Of a stretch of DNA of 64,000 nt, positions 31,711-40,859 are shown piece after piece. The stretch spans positions 1 to 64,000 of the forward strand of contig JACKMB010000009.1 of the NCBI GenBank assembly GCA_024235615.1, in the 5' to 3' direction. Source of the DNA: Thauera sp. Lineage in GTDB: Bacteria > Pseudomonadota > Gammaproteobacteria > Burkholderiales > Rhodocyclaceae. Position numbers and translations under genes: made by a program. The stretch's first letter is position 1; each line of letters starts with the position of its first letter. Below the pieces are notes generated by a model, which saw only the letters and a program-made list of their open reading frames with translations, did no database searches and was not told the origin of the DNA.

Positions 31711-32832
31711 TCAGATGCGCATCGGCATCACGACGTACTTGAACTTCTCGTTGCCCGGCAGGGTGATCAGGGCGCTGGAGTTGCCGTCGTTGAAGCGCCA
31801 GTCGACCGTCTCGGAACTGAGGTTGTTGAGCACGTCGAGCAGGTAGGTGACGTTGAAGCCGATGTCGAGCTTGTCGCCCTGGTAGTCGATCTCGAGCTCG
31901 TCCATGGCCTCTTCCTGCTCGGCGTTGGTCGACACGATGCGCAGGACGCCGTCTTCGAGCACCATGCGCACGCCGCGGAACTTCTCGTTGGTGAGGATGG
32001 CGGCGCGCTGCAGGGCGGCCAGCAGCGGCTGGCGGGCGAAGCTGACCAGCTTGGGATGCGCGGTCGGGATCACGCGCTCGTAGTCGGGGAACTTGCCGTC
32101 GATGAGCTTGGTGACGAGCTCGATCGGGCCGAAGCGGAACACGGCCTGGTTGCCGGCGAGCAGGATCTCGAGCGGGTCGTCGCTGTCGGCGAGCTGGCGG
32201 GCGAGCTCGAGCACCGTCTTGCGCGGCAGGATGGCCTCGGTGCGCTGTGCGTGCTGGGCGTCGAGCGGCGCGTCGAGGTCGGAGGCGGCGTAGGCGAGGC
32301 GGTGGCCGTCGGTGGCGACCATGCGCAGCTCGCTGCCTTCGGCGATCAGCAGCAGGCCGTTGAGGTAGTAGCGGATGTCCTGCTGCGCCATCGCGTAGGC
32401 CACCTGGGCGAGCTGGCGCTTGAAGGCGCGCTGGCCGATGGTGAGCCGGGCGCCAGCGTCCTCGGGCGGGTTCAGGCGCGGGTAGTCGGCGGCGGGCAGG
32501 GTCTGGAGCTGGAAGCGGCTGCGCCCGGCCTTGACGGTGAGGCGCTTGTCGTCGAGCGTCAGCGAGATCTCGGCGGAGTCGGGCAGGGCGCGCAGGATGT
32601 CCTGCAGCTTGCGCGCGCCGACGGTGATCGAGGCGTCCTCGCCACCGATGTGGCCGCCGGTGGTGGTGCGGATCTGGATCTCGATGTCGGTGGCGAGCAT
32701 CGTGAGCTGGTCGGCGTGCTTCTCGATCAGCACGTTCGACAGGATGGGCAGGGTGTGGCGCTTCTCGACGATGCCGGCGACCGACTGCAGCGGGGCCAGG
32801 AGCGCATCGCGGGTGGTGGTGAGCAGGAGCAT
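31711..32832 (-). CDS. dnaN: DNA polymerase III subunit beta (sliding clamp)
   Basis: The beta clamp encircles DNA and tethers polymerase III. At 373 residues, with the typical N-terminus (MLLLTTTRDALLAPLQSVAGI, then RHTLPILSNVLI) and C-terminus (LPGNEKFKYVVMPMRI), it is a complete DnaN. The segments DIEIQIRT and FRGVRMVLEDG are conserved. It follows dnaA after 60 bases and precedes gyrB, in the usual dnaA-dnaN-gyrB order; recF, often between dnaN and gyrB in other groups, is absent here. Confidence 0.98.
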   Translation of the reverse strand: MLLLTTTRDALLAPLQSVAGIVEKRHTLPILSNVLIEKHADQLTMLATDIEIQIRTTTGGHIGGEDASITVGARKLQDILRALPDSAEISLTLDDKRLTVKAGRSRFQLQTLPAADYPRLNPPEDAGARLTIGQRAFKRQLAQVAYAMAQQDIRYYLNGLLLIAEGSELRMVATDGHRLAYAASDLDAPLDAQHAQRTEAILPRKTVLELARQLADSDDPLEILLAGNQAVFRFGPIELVTKLIDGKFPDYERVIPTAHPKLVSFARQPLLAALQRAAILTNEKFRGVRMVLEDGVLRIVSTNAEQEEAMDELEIDYQGDKLDIGFNVTYLLDVLNNLSSETVDWRFNDGNSSALITLPGNEKFKYVVMPMRI

Positions 32833-32892
32833 GGCGTCAGATCGGGTCGATGGGTTGATCGGAAGTGTTCGGTGGATTGGCGTTCAGGCGGC

Positions 32893-34410
32893 TCAGCCGC
32901 GCAGGACCTGGGTGAGCACGTGGACGTCGTGGTTGAGCTGGGCGTCGCCGAGGCGCAGTTCGGTGATGGTGCGGCAGGCGTGCAGTACGGTGGTGTGGTC
33001 GCGGCCGCCGAAGGCCTCGCCGATCGCGGGCAGCGACATCGGCGTGAGCTCCTTGGCCAGCCACATCGCCACCTGGCGCGGGCGCGCGATGACGCGCGTG
33101 CGCTTCTTGGAGTGCATGTCGGCGATCTTGATCTTGTAGTAGTCGGCGACGGTCTTCTGGATGTGCTCGATGGAGAGCTGGCGGTTGTGCGCGTGCAGCA
33201 GGTCCTTGAGCGCTTCCTTGGCGACCTCGAGGCCGATCTGGCGGCCGTGGAAGCGCGCGTAGGCGACGACCTTGTTGAGCGCGCCCTCGAGCTCGCGTAC
33301 GTTCGAGCGCAGGTTCTTTGCGATCAGGAAGGCGACGTCGTCGTCGACCAGCACGCGCAGGGCCTCGGCCTTTTTCTTGAGGATGGCGACGCGCATCTCG
33401 AGCTCGGGCGGCTCGATCTGCACGGTGAGGCCCCAGTCGAAGCGCGAGATGAGGCGGTCTTCCAGGCCCTGGATGTCCTTGGGGTAGGTGTCGCAGGTGA
33501 TGACGATCTGCTTGCGCGCCTCGGTGAGCGCGTTGAAGGCGTGGAAGAACTCTTCCTGCGTGCGGTTCTTGTTATTGAAGAACTGGATGTCGTCGATGAT
33601 CAGCATGTCGAGCGAGCGGTAGTAGCGCTTGAAGGCGTCGAAGCTCTTCTGCTGATAGGCGCGCACCACGTCGGCGTAGTAGTCCTCGACGTGCACGTAG
33701 CGGATGACCGCGCGCGGGTTGTGGCGGAACACCGCGTTGCCGATCGCGTGCACCAGGTGGGTCTTGCCGAGGCCGACGCCGCCATAGACGAACAGCGGGT
33801 TGTAGGACGTGCCCGGGTTCTGCGCCACCTGCATGGCGGCGGCGCGGGCGAGGTCGTTGGCGCGGCCGGTGACCAGGGTGTCGAAGGTGAAGTCGGGGTT
33901 GAGCCGGGTCTTCTCGTAGGCGAGCTCGAGGCCGGTGGCGGGCTCGGCGCGGCTGCTGGAGGGCGGGCTACGGCGCGCGCGCGCGGGCTCCTGCGGTGCT
34001 TCGGCCACGGGCTCGGCCTCGACCGTGGTGGTCTCGGCGTCGGCGCTGACGGCGCCGGGCGGTGCGGTCTCGCGTGCAGCTTCGGCTGCGATGCTGCGGG
34101 CGGGTGCGGCAGCGGGGCGGGGCTGCGCAGCTGCGGCGGGGGCCGCGGCGCGCGCCGGGCGGGCGGCGCCGGCGGGCGGAAGCTGCAGCTCGATGGCGAG
34201 CGGGGCGCCGGTGAATTCCTCGCCGAGTTCCTCGACACGGCGCAGGTAGCGCTCGCGCACCCACTGCAGCACGAAGCGGTTGGGCGCGACGAGCGCCCAG
34301 CCGCCTTCGCCGGGTTCGGCCCGCAGGGTCTTGATCCAGGTGTTGAACTGCTGCTGGGGCAGCTCCTGCTCAAGGCGCGACAGGCAGAAGGACCAGAAAT
34401 CTTGAGTCAC
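32893..34410 (-). CDS. dnaA: Chromosomal replication initiator protein DnaA
   Basis: DnaA binds the origin and opens it. Domain I is at 1-79 (DFWSFCLSRLEQELPQQQFN). A long Pro/Ala-rich domain II spans about 80-155. The AAA+ domain has Walker A GGVGLGKTHL near 200 and Walker B LIIDDIQFF. The DNA-binding domain IV carries RPRQVAMWLAKEL and GGRDHTTVLHACRTI. The GTG at 34410 (VTQDFWSF) gives 505 residues and the expected N-terminus; the longer open frame upstream is the non-coding leader. No strong ribosome binding site is seen. It is divergent from rpmH across a 328-base gap. Confidence 0.97.
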   Translation of the reverse strand: MTQDFWSFCLSRLEQELPQQQFNTWIKTLRAEPGEGGWALVAPNRFVLQWVRERYLRRVEELGEEFTGAPLAIELQLPPAGAARPARAAAPAAAAQPRPAAAPARSIAAEAARETAPPGAVSADAETTTVEAEPVAEAPQEPARARRSPPSSSRAEPATGLELAYEKTRLNPDFTFDTLVTGRANDLARAAAMQVAQNPGTSYNPLFVYGGVGLGKTHLVHAIGNAVFRHNPRAVIRYVHVEDYYADVVRAYQQKSFDAFKRYYRSLDMLIIDDIQFFNNKNRTQEEFFHAFNALTEARKQIVITCDTYPKDIQGLEDRLISRFDWGLTVQIEPPELEMRVAILKKKAEALRVLVDDDVAFLIAKNLRSNVRELEGALNKVVAYARFHGRQIGLEVAKEALKDLLHAHNRQLSIEHIQKTVADYYKIKIADMHSKKRTRVIARPRQVAMWLAKELTPMSLPAIGEAFGGRDHTTVLHACRTITELRLGDAQLNHDVHVLTQVLRG

Positions 34411-34738
34411 GGCGTGGGCTTGGGATCGTGGAGTGGCGTGCGGCAGGATGGCGGGCAAACGTGTGGTGGTTCGGTCTGCGGCAATGTTCAGGGTGCCCGG
34501 CGCCCGCAGGCGCGCGCCGGGATGCGATACGAGTTGGGGAGGTGTGCCGGCGGTGCGCTCGAGCGGCGCACTGTGCGCGTCTCGTCCGGGGCATGGGCAC
34601 CTGGAGAGCGTGGCACGAAAAGACAGCATTCTAAACCGCCACGGGAGACTTATCCACAGGCGTGGTCAAAAATTCCTATTGACAAACATGGGATTATCCA
34701 TTTAACTCTCGCGTTTGACCTAACACTGGCAGTCCAAC
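34411..34738. other. dnaA-rpmH intergenic region, candidate origin
   Basis: This divergent gap contains one perfect DnaA box TTATCCACA (34650-34658) and a related TTATCCATT (34694-34702) in a short AT-richer stretch (34660-34710). The left 230 bases are GC-rich without recognisable sites. Gene orientation diverges here, as expected at oriC, but two boxes are few for an origin. An alternative candidate lies at 50544-50742. Confidence 0.5.
34650..34702 (+). promoter_or_regulatory. DnaA boxes and probable rpmH promoter
   Basis: The box TTATCCACA (34650) and the variant TTATCCATT (34694) flank a TTGACA (34679-34684). A weak -10 TTTAAC follows at 34701-34706 (spacer 16). The second box overlaps the promoter, so DnaA may control rpmH-rnpA expression. 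Confidence 0.55.
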
Positions 34739-34873
34739 ATGAAACGCACTTATCAGCCCTCCGTTGTCCGCCGCAAGCGCACCCATGGTTTCCTGGTCCG
34801 CATGAAGACCCGTGGCGGCCGTGCGGTCATCCGCGCACGCCGTGCCAAGGGTCGTCACCGCCTCGCCGTCTGA
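34739..34873 (+). CDS. rpmH: 50S ribosomal protein L34
   Basis: This 44-residue, very basic protein has the full L34 sequence pattern ([20 protein letters not shown], ending [11 protein letters not shown]). It is a structural protein of the large ribosomal subunit. It is the first gene of the rpmH-rnpA-yidD-yidC-mnmE run and directly precedes rnpA, the almost universal arrangement in bacteria. Confidence 0.98.
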   Translation: MKRTYQPSVVRRKRTHGFLVRMKTRGGRAVIRARRAKGRHRLAV

Positions 34874-34874
34874 G

Positions 34875-35237
34875 GTGGTTTCGCCCACGGGCGCTGACCA
34901 GGGTTTCCGCAGCGCTCACAGATTGCACAAAACGGATGAGTATTCATCCGTTTTTGCTTTTCGGCGCGCGCTGCGCGGGCGGTTCTACATGGTGCATTAC
35001 CGGCCCAACGGTCTCGACACCGCCCGCCTCGGCGTTGTGGTGGCGAAGAAGCTTGCCAAGCGCGCCAACGTGCGCAACCTGGTCAAGCGGATCGCGCGCG
35101 AGATCTTCCGCCGTCAGCGCATCGCGATCCCCGCGATGGACTTGGTCGTGCGCCTGAACGCGCCGGTGGCCAAGGCCACGCGCGCCGAGCTCAACCTCGA
35201 CCTGCTCTCCCTTCTGCAAAGGCTGCCCCGGCAATGA
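34875..35237 (+). CDS. rnpA: Ribonuclease P protein component
   Basis: RnpA is the protein subunit of RNase P, which matures tRNA 5' ends with the RNA subunit. The conserved centre is [25 protein letters not shown], matching the family RNR motif, preceded by [12 protein letters not shown]. The GTG at 34875, two bases after the rpmH stop, gives 120 residues; the open frame further upstream lies inside rpmH. Its stop overlaps the yidD start by four bases, so the genes are translationally coupled. Confidence 0.93.
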   Translation: MVSPTGADQGFRSAHRLHKTDEYSSVFAFRRALRGRFYMVHYRPNGLDTARLGVVVAKKLAKRANVRNLVKRIAREIFRRQRIAIPAMDLVVRLNAPVAKATRAELNLDLLSLLQRLPRQ

Positions 35238-35443
35238 AGACGGTGTTGATCGCCCTGCTGCGTTTCTACCGCTACGCGATCAGCCCGATGCTTGGCCGCA
35301 ATTGCCGCTTCCACCCTACCTGTTCCGAGTACGCGATCGAGGCCGTGCAGCGCCACGGCGCGCTGCGTGGCGGCTGGATGGCCGCGAAACGGGTGGGGCG
35401 CTGTCATCCCTTCAATCCGGGCGGGTATGATCCCGTTCCCTGA
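35234..35443 (+). CDS. yidD: Membrane protein insertion efficiency factor YidD
   Basis: YidD is a small membrane-associated protein that assists YidC-dependent insertion. The 69 residues show an N-terminal amphipathic or membrane helix ([16 protein letters not shown]) and the family signature [14 protein letters not shown], then [15 protein letters not shown]. It overlaps rnpA by four bases and precedes yidC by 20 bases, the standard order. Confidence 0.97.
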   Translation: MKTVLIALLRFYRYAISPMLGRNCRFHPTCSEYAIEAVQRHGALRGGWMAAKRVGRCHPFNPGGYDPVP

Positions 35444-35463
35444 CCTGAGACAGAACGATTCCG

Positions 35464-37122
35464 ATGGATCAACGCCGCCTCATCCTCTTTCTGATTTTCT
35501 CCTTCTCGCTGGTCATGCTGTGGGATGGCTGGATCAAGCATAACCAGCCGCCAGCCGCCCAGCAGCAGGCCGCAGCGGGCAACGCGGCGCCGGCCGACGG
35601 CGCGGTGCCCACGCCCACGCTGAGCGCGACGCCCGGCCAGCCGGTCGTTCCGGGTGAGCAGGCTTCGCAAGCTGCGGCCGCGCCGCGCACGGTGGTCGAG
35701 ACCGATCTGCTGCGCGCCGAGGTCTCGGCGCAGGGCGGCGACATCGTTCGCCTCGAGCTCAAGCAGCACAAGGCGAGCGGCGAGGCGGGCGGCAACTTCG
35801 TGCTGCTCGACGACGGCACCACGCGTCACCAGTACGCCGCGCAATCGGGCTTGATCGGCGAGGGGCTGCCCACGCACAAGACGCTGTTCCAGTTGCCCGC
35901 GGGCGAGCTGCGCCTGAAGGACGGCGAGAACGGCGTGGAGCTGCGCCTGCAGGCGCCCGAGCAGAACGGGGTGCAGGTCACCAAGGTGATGCGCTTCGCG
36001 CGCGGCAGCTACCTGATCGACGTGGCCTACGAGATCCGCAACGGTTCCGGCCAGGCGCTGGCGCCGCATGCCTATTTCCAGCTCACCCGCGACGGCAATC
36101 CGGCCGAGCAGGTCGAGGCCTTCGGTGTGCGGACCTTCACGGGCCCGGCCTTCTACACCGATGCCGCCAAGTTCCAGAAGGTCACCTTCGAGCACATCAC
36201 CGACGGCAGCGCCAAGTTCGCGAAGACGGCCAGCGACGGCTGGGTGGCGATGGTGCAGCACTACTTCGTCGGCGCCTGGCTGCCGGAGCAGGGCCTGCAG
36301 CGCGAGTATTTCACGCGTGCGCTGGGCAACAACCTGTTCTCGGCGGGCGTGATCCTGCCGGTGACCGCGATCGCCCCGGGTGCCGAGGGTACGGTGTCCA
36401 ACCGCCTGTATGCCGGCCCGCAAGAGCAGGACAAGCTCGAAGGCATCGCCCCGGGCCTCGATCTGGTGGTCGACTACGGCTGGCTGACCGTGATCGCGGC
36501 GCCGCTGTTCTGGGTGCTGTCCTGGTTCCATAACCTCACCGGCAACTGGGGCTGGGCGATCATCCTGGTCACGGTGGCGATCAAGGCGATCTTCTTCCCG
36601 CTGTCGGCGGCGAGCTACAAGTCGATGGCCAAGATGCGCGTGCTCGGCCCGCGCCTGCAGCGCATGAAGGAGATGTACGGCAACGACAAGGCCAAGATGC
36701 AGCAGGAGATGATGAATCTCTACCGCACCGAGAAGATCAACCCGCTCGGCGGCTGCCTGCCCATCCTGGTGCAGATCCCGGTGTTCATCGCGCTGTACTG
36801 GGTGCTGCTCGGCAGCGTCGAGATGCGTCACGCGCCGTGGCTGGGCTGGATCCAGGACCTCTCGGCCAAGGACCCGTACTTCATCCTGCCGATCATCATG
36901 GGCGTGTCCATGCTGATCCAGATGAAGCTCAACCCGACGCCGCCGGATCCGATCCAGGCCAAGGTCATGATGGCGATGCCGATTATCTTCACCTTCATGT
37001 TCCTGTGGTTCCCGTCCGGCCTGGTGCTGTACTGGGTGGTCAACAACTGCCTGTCGATCGCCCAGCAGTGGCAGATCACGCGGATGATCGAACGTGGAAA
37101 GTCGGCCGGCAAGCCCGCCTGA
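35464..37122 (+). CDS. yidC: Membrane protein insertase YidC
   Basis: YidC inserts and folds inner-membrane proteins, alone or with SecYEG. The 552 residues comprise an N-terminal membrane helix ([19 protein letters not shown]), an Ala/Pro-rich linker, a large periplasmic beta domain and five C-terminal membrane helices (from [17 protein letters not shown] on), with the conserved [23 protein letters not shown] loop region. The length fits the Gram-negative form. The C-terminus overlaps the mnmE start by 29 bases. Confidence 0.98.
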   Translation: MDQRRLILFLIFSFSLVMLWDGWIKHNQPPAAQQQAAAGNAAPADGAVPTPTLSATPGQPVVPGEQASQAAAAPRTVVETDLLRAEVSAQGGDIVRLELKQHKASGEAGGNFVLLDDGTTRHQYAAQSGLIGEGLPTHKTLFQLPAGELRLKDGENGVELRLQAPEQNGVQVTKVMRFARGSYLIDVAYEIRNGSGQALAPHAYFQLTRDGNPAEQVEAFGVRTFTGPAFYTDAAKFQKVTFEHITDGSAKFAKTASDGWVAMVQHYFVGAWLPEQGLQREYFTRALGNNLFSAGVILPVTAIAPGAEGTVSNRLYAGPQEQDKLEGIAPGLDLVVDYGWLTVIAAPLFWVLSWFHNLTGNWGWAIILVTVAIKAIFFPLSAASYKSMAKMRVLGPRLQRMKEMYGNDKAKMQQEMMNLYRTEKINPLGGCLPILVQIPVFIALYWVLLGSVEMRHAPWLGWIQDLSAKDPYFILPIIMGVSMLIQMKLNPTPPDPIQAKVMMAMPIIFTFMFLWFPSGLVLYWVVNNCLSIAQQWQITRMIERGKSAGKPA

Positions 37123-38440
37123 CACGATCGCCGCGATCGCGACGGCACCGGGCCGCGGCGGCATCGGTGTCGTCCGCGTCTCGGGCGCCGGCCTCGGCGC
37201 CTTCGCCCTCGCCTTGTGCGGCCGCGCCCCGCGGCCGCGCACCGCGCACTTCACCCGCTTCCTCGACGAGCATGAGCGGCCGATCGATGAGGGCGTCCTC
37301 CTCTACTTCGCCGCGCCGGCCTCCTTCACCGGCGAGGACGTGATCGAGCTGCAGGGTCATGGCGGACCGGTCGTCATGCAGATGCTGCTCGAGCGTTGCC
37401 TGCAGCTCGGCGCCCGCCTGGCCGAGCCGGGCGAATTCACCCGCCGTGCCTTCCTCAACGGCAAGCTCGACCTCGCGCAGGCCGAGGGCGTGGCCGATCT
37501 GATCGAGGCCTCCACCGCGGCGGCGGCACGCTCGGCAGTGCGCTCGCTGTCCGGCCAGTTCTCCGAGGAGGTCCATCGCATCACCGATGCGCTGATCGAC
37601 CTGCGCATGCTGGTCGAGGCGACGCTGGATTTTCCCGAGGAAGAGATCGACTTCCTCGAGCGCGCACGCGCGATGCCGCGCCTCGAAGGCATCCGCGAGG
37701 CGCTCGAGGGCGTGCTCGACCGCGCGCGCCAGGGTGCGTTGCTGCGCAGCGGGCTCAACGTCGTGCTGGTGGGGGCACCCAACGTCGGCAAGTCGAGCCT
37801 GCTCAACCAGCTTGCCGGCGAGGAGCGGGCGATCGTCACCGACGTCGCGGGCACCACCCGCGACGCCCTGCGCGAGACGATCCAGATCGAGGGCATTCCG
37901 CTGCACATCATCGACACCGCCGGCCTGCGCGACACAGAGGACCGGGTCGAGCGCATCGGCATCGAGCGCACTTGGCGCGAGATCGCGCGCGCCGACGTGA
38001 TCCTGCATCTCGTTGAGGCGGGGGTGGCGACCGAGGTGGATCTGGACGAGAGCCTGCCGCAAGGGGTCGAGCGCATCGTGGTGGCGAACAAGATCGACCT
38101 CGTCGGCTTACCCCCAGGGCGCGTCGAGGCGGGCGGACGGGTCCGCCTGCAGGTTTCCGCGCGCAGCGGGGAGGGCGTCGAGCTGGTGCGCCAGGAGCTG
38201 CTGCGGATCGCCGGCTGGCATGCGCATGGCGAGGACGTGATCCTCGCGCGCGAGCGTCACCTGCTCGCGCTGCGCGAGGCGCTCCGGCATGTGGAAGCGG
38301 CAGGCACCCAGCTCGGCGCACTCGAACTCTTCGCCGAGGAGCTGCGCCTGGCGCAGGAGGAACTCGGGACGATCACCGGCGAATTCAGCGCAGACGATCT
38401 GCTCGGGGTCATCTTCTCGCGCTTCTGCATCGGCAAGTAG
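37094..38440 (+). CDS. mnmE: tRNA uridine-5-carboxymethylaminomethyl modification GTPase MnmE
   Basis: MnmE, with MnmG, modifies the wobble uridine of certain tRNAs. The N-terminal folate-binding domain begins [22 protein letters not shown]. The G domain shows G1 GAPNVGKSS, the TDVAGTTRD switch, [13 protein letters not shown] and NKIDL. The protein ends with the essential cysteine motif CIGK. The length of 448 residues is normal. It starts with GTG inside the end of yidC. MnmG (gidA) is not in the window. Confidence 0.97.
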   Translation: MESRPASPPDTIAAIATAPGRGGIGVVRVSGAGLGAFALALCGRAPRPRTAHFTRFLDEHERPIDEGVLLYFAAPASFTGEDVIELQGHGGPVVMQMLLERCLQLGARLAEPGEFTRRAFLNGKLDLAQAEGVADLIEASTAAAARSAVRSLSGQFSEEVHRITDALIDLRMLVEATLDFPEEEIDFLERARAMPRLEGIREALEGVLDRARQGALLRSGLNVVLVGAPNVGKSSLLNQLAGEERAIVTDVAGTTRDALRETIQIEGIPLHIIDTAGLRDTEDRVERIGIERTWREIARADVILHLVEAGVATEVDLDESLPQGVERIVVANKIDLVGLPPGRVEAGGRVRLQVSARSGEGVELVRQELLRIAGWHAHGEDVILARERHLLALREALRHVEAAGTQLGALELFAEELRLAQEELGTITGEFSADDLLGVIFSRFCIGK

Positions 38441-38547
38441 TCGCCGAACCCCTGCGGCGCAGTGGTTTCCTGCAGGAGCTCCGGCAGGTACAGATGCTGC
38501 GCTGGGGGAGGCGGCTACGGTGATTGCGGCGGGGCTGCGGGGCCGCG

Positions 38548-38570
38548 TTCGCGCCTGCCGGCGCTCCTAC
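38548..38570. repeat. REP-like palindromic element
   Basis: A 23-base unit beginning TTCGCGCCTGCCGGCGCTCC and ending in TAC, with a GCCGGC core. It is identical to the units at 53082 and 53332. It lies in the 210-base gap after mnmE. Confidence 0.75.
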
Positions 38571-38626
38571 ACGAACCAACGCGCGCTTCGCCGCCATGCC
38601 TCGAGCGTGCTGCGGCGCGCCCTTTT

Positions 38627-38642
38627 TGTTCCACGTGAAACA
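38627..38642. promoter_or_regulatory. parS-like centromere site
   Basis: TGTTCCACGTGAAACA matches the chromosomal parS consensus TGTTTCACGTGAAACA at 15 of 16 positions. ParB nucleates on such sites near the origin. It lies nine bases before the TSUP gene start. Confidence 0.8.
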
Positions 38643-38650
38643 CTCCACCC

Positions 38651-39421
38651 ATGGACACCGAATTCCTCTTTCTCGCGCTCGGACTCGCCGCCCTGTTTGC
38701 CGGCTTCGTCGATTCCATCGTCGGTGGGGGAGGCCTGATCCAGTTGCCAGCGCTCTTTGCGGCCTTCCCGAGTACCGCGCCCGCCACGCTGTTCGGCACG
38801 AACAAGCTGGCGAGCATCGTAGGCACGACCAGCGCGGCGATCCAGTACAGCCGTCGGGTGGAGATTCCCTGGAGGGTCGCGGGGCCTGGAGCGCTCGCTG
38901 CCCTCGTCGGGTCCTGGTATGGGGCCAAGGCTGTGGCCTATCTGGATCCGGCGATCCTGCGCCCGTTGATCCTTGCTCTGCTCGTCCTCGTTGCGGTGTA
39001 CACCTTCCTGCGCAAGGATCTGGGGTCGGTCTCGAAGGAGCCGGAGCATGGCGGACGTTCGGTGGCGATCGCGCTGGGCGTGGGCGGTGCGATCGGCTTC
39101 TATGATGGTTTCTTCGGCCCCGGCACGGGCAGCTTCCTGATCTTCCTGTTCATCCGCCTGCTCGGCATGGATTTCCTGCGCGCATCGGTGTCGGCCAAGA
39201 TCCTCAACGTCGCGACCAATCTCGCGGCGATCGGTTTTTTTGCCGGGAACGTGGAGCTGATGTGGAAGCTTGCGGCGGTCATGGCAGCGTGCAACCTGAC
39301 CGGTTCGATCCTCGGCTCGCGCATGGCGCTGAAGCATGGCACCGGATTCGTGCGCAGGATGTTCCTTGCCGTGGTGACCGTGCTGATCCTCCGCCTGGCC
39401 TACGATACCTTCCTGCGCTGA
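38651..39421 (+). CDS. TSUP (TauE/SafE) family membrane permease
   Basis: This 256-residue membrane protein has about eight hydrophobic helices and the family repeats: SIVGGGGLIQLPAL with GTNKLASIVGTTSA in the first half and GFYDGFFGPGTGSFLIF with AKILNVATNLAA in the second. TSUP proteins export or import small anions such as sulfite, sulfonates or organic acids; the substrate cannot be read from the sequence. It stands alone between two parS-like sites. Confidence 0.92.
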   Translation: MDTEFLFLALGLAALFAGFVDSIVGGGGLIQLPALFAAFPSTAPATLFGTNKLASIVGTTSAAIQYSRRVEIPWRVAGPGALAALVGSWYGAKAVAYLDPAILRPLILALLVLVAVYTFLRKDLGSVSKEPEHGGRSVAIALGVGGAIGFYDGFFGPGTGSFLIFLFIRLLGMDFLRASVSAKILNVATNLAAIGFFAGNVELMWKLAAVMAACNLTGSILGSRMALKHGTGFVRRMFLAVVTVLILRLAYDTFLR

Positions 39422-39426
39422 GGGTA

Positions 39427-39442
39427 TGTTTCACGTGGAACA
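39427..39442. promoter_or_regulatory. parS-like centromere site
   Basis: TGTTTCACGTGGAACA matches the parS consensus at 15 of 16 positions. It lies just after the TSUP gene, 800 bases from the first site. Confidence 0.8.
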
Positions 39443-39509
39443 GAAGGCGCTCGGGTCGCGCGGCGCGGACGTACGCATTGTCTTTGCAGGAATGTTGCTC
39501 GGGGTGGTG

Positions 39510-39518
39510 TGGTAAAAT
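39510..39518 (+). promoter_or_regulatory. Extended -10 promoter element of speD
   Basis: TGGTAAAAT at 39510-39518 fits an extended -10 box (TGn plus TAAAAT), 33 bases before the speD start. No good -35 box is seen at the usual distance. Confidence 0.5.
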
Positions 39519-39551
39519 AGCAACGTCGAACAGCCTTGGGAAACTGGGGAT

Positions 39552-39938
39552 ATGAACGGACTGCATCTGATTGGCGACATCTATCGATGTCGCGGCGCGC
39601 ACGACACCCTGACCCGCCGCTCCGCCCTCGAGGAACTTTGCGTGGGCGAATGTCGCGACGCCGGGCTGACCCCGCTCGGGGCCTACTTCTACCAGTTCGA
39701 GAACGCCGACGGTGAGGCGGCGGGCGTCACCGGGACGGTGGTGCTGGCCGAATCGCATCTCGCGATCCACACCTGGCCCGAGACCGGCGATGCGACGCTG
39801 GATGTGTACGTGTGCAACTTCTCGCGCGACAACAGCGCCCGTGCGCGGCAGGTTTTTCGCCGCGTGATCGAGGTGCTCGCGCCGGCGGAGATCGTGGCGC
39901 ACGAGGTCGTTCGAGGCCGGCTGCCGGTGGGGGTCTGA
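39552..39938 (+). CDS. speD: S-adenosylmethionine decarboxylase proenzyme (class 1B)
   Basis: The enzyme makes decarboxylated S-adenosylmethionine, the aminopropyl donor for spermidine. It is the short bacterial SpeH-type form of 128 residues. The self-cleavage site E67-S68 lies in [12 protein letters not shown]; the new N-terminal serine becomes the pyruvoyl group. H73 and C88 are the other catalytic residues. The gene is directly followed by spermidine synthase, so the two enzymes act in succession. Confidence 0.95.
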   Translation: MNGLHLIGDIYRCRGAHDTLTRRSALEELCVGECRDAGLTPLGAYFYQFENADGEAAGVTGTVVLAESHLAIHTWPETGDATLDVYVCNFSRDNSARARQVFRRVIEVLAPAEIVAHEVVRGRLPVGV

Positions 39939-39941
39939 GCG

Positions 39942-40826
39942 ATGTCCGAGCCCCTGCCCGATCTGCCCGAAGGGGTGCTCGCGGAGCTCGTCAGCGAGGA
40001 TGCGGGCTATTTCCTGCGTGGTGCGCGGCTGCTCGAGGGTGGACATTCCGAGTGGCAGACCTACGAGGTCTGGGATACGCCACGCTTCGGCAAGCTTTTC
40101 CGCCTCGATGGCTGCTTCATGACCTCGGAGCGTGACGAGTTCTACTACCACGAGAACCTCATCCACGTCCCCGGTGTGGCGCACCCCGGCCTGCGTCGGG
40201 CGCTGATCATCGGCGGAGGGGATGGAGGCTCTGCGGACGAGCTGCTCAAGTACCCCGGCGTCGAGCGCATCGTGATCGCCGAGCTCGACGCGAAGGTGGT
40301 CGAGCTCTCGCGGCGCCATCTCCGCGCGGTGCATCACGGCGCCCTGGATGAACCGCGCGTGGAGGTCCGCATCTGCGACGGCATGAAGTATGTGCATGAG
40401 GACGGCCCCGCGGCCGGCGAGCGCTACGACCTCATCGTGCTCGACCTCACTGATCCGGTGGGACCGGCGGAGGCGCTCTACGCTGCCGATTTCTTCGCGG
40501 CCTGCAAGACCCTGCTCGCCGAGGGCGGGGCGCTGACCCTGCACATCGGCACGCCGGTTTACCAGCCCGAGCGCGTGCGCGAACTGGTCGCCCGCCTGCG
40601 CCGGGTGTTCGCGAAGGTGCGGCCTTACTTCCTCTATATCCCGCTCTACGGCAGCCTGTGGGGCATGGCCTGCGCTTCCGACACGCTCGACCCGGCCGTG
40701 CTCGACGCCGGCGAGGTTGACCGCCGGCTGGCCACGCGAGCGATCCGCGAGCTTCAGCACTTCAATGGTGCGGTACACTGTGCGCAGTTCGCCTTGCCCA
40801 ATCATCTGCGCGTCTTGCTCGCCTGA
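39942..40826 (+). CDS. speE: Polyamine aminopropyltransferase (spermidine synthase)
   Basis: SpeE transfers the aminopropyl group made by SpeD to putrescine to form spermidine. The 294-residue protein has the donor-binding motif LIIGGGDGGSADELLKYP, the ELDAKVVELSRRHL segment, and the catalytic aspartate region VLDLTDPVGPAEALY. It starts three bases after the speD stop, so the two form an operon. Confidence 0.96.
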   Translation: MSEPLPDLPEGVLAELVSEDAGYFLRGARLLEGGHSEWQTYEVWDTPRFGKLFRLDGCFMTSERDEFYYHENLIHVPGVAHPGLRRALIIGGGDGGSADELLKYPGVERIVIAELDAKVVELSRRHLRAVHHGALDEPRVEVRICDGMKYVHEDGPAAGERYDLIVLDLTDPVGPAEALYAADFFAACKTLLAEGGALTLHIGTPVYQPERVRELVARLRRVFAKVRPYFLYIPLYGSLWGMACASDTLDPAVLDAGEVDRRLATRAIRELQHFNGAVHCAQFALPNHLRVLLA

Positions 40827-40859
40827 GCAGGCGCCGCCTCTACCGCAGCACTCCCGATC

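Noticed and set aside
38409-38648. Short frames in the mnmE-TSUP gap
   Set aside because: They cover a REP-like unit and a parS-like site and show no protein-like composition.
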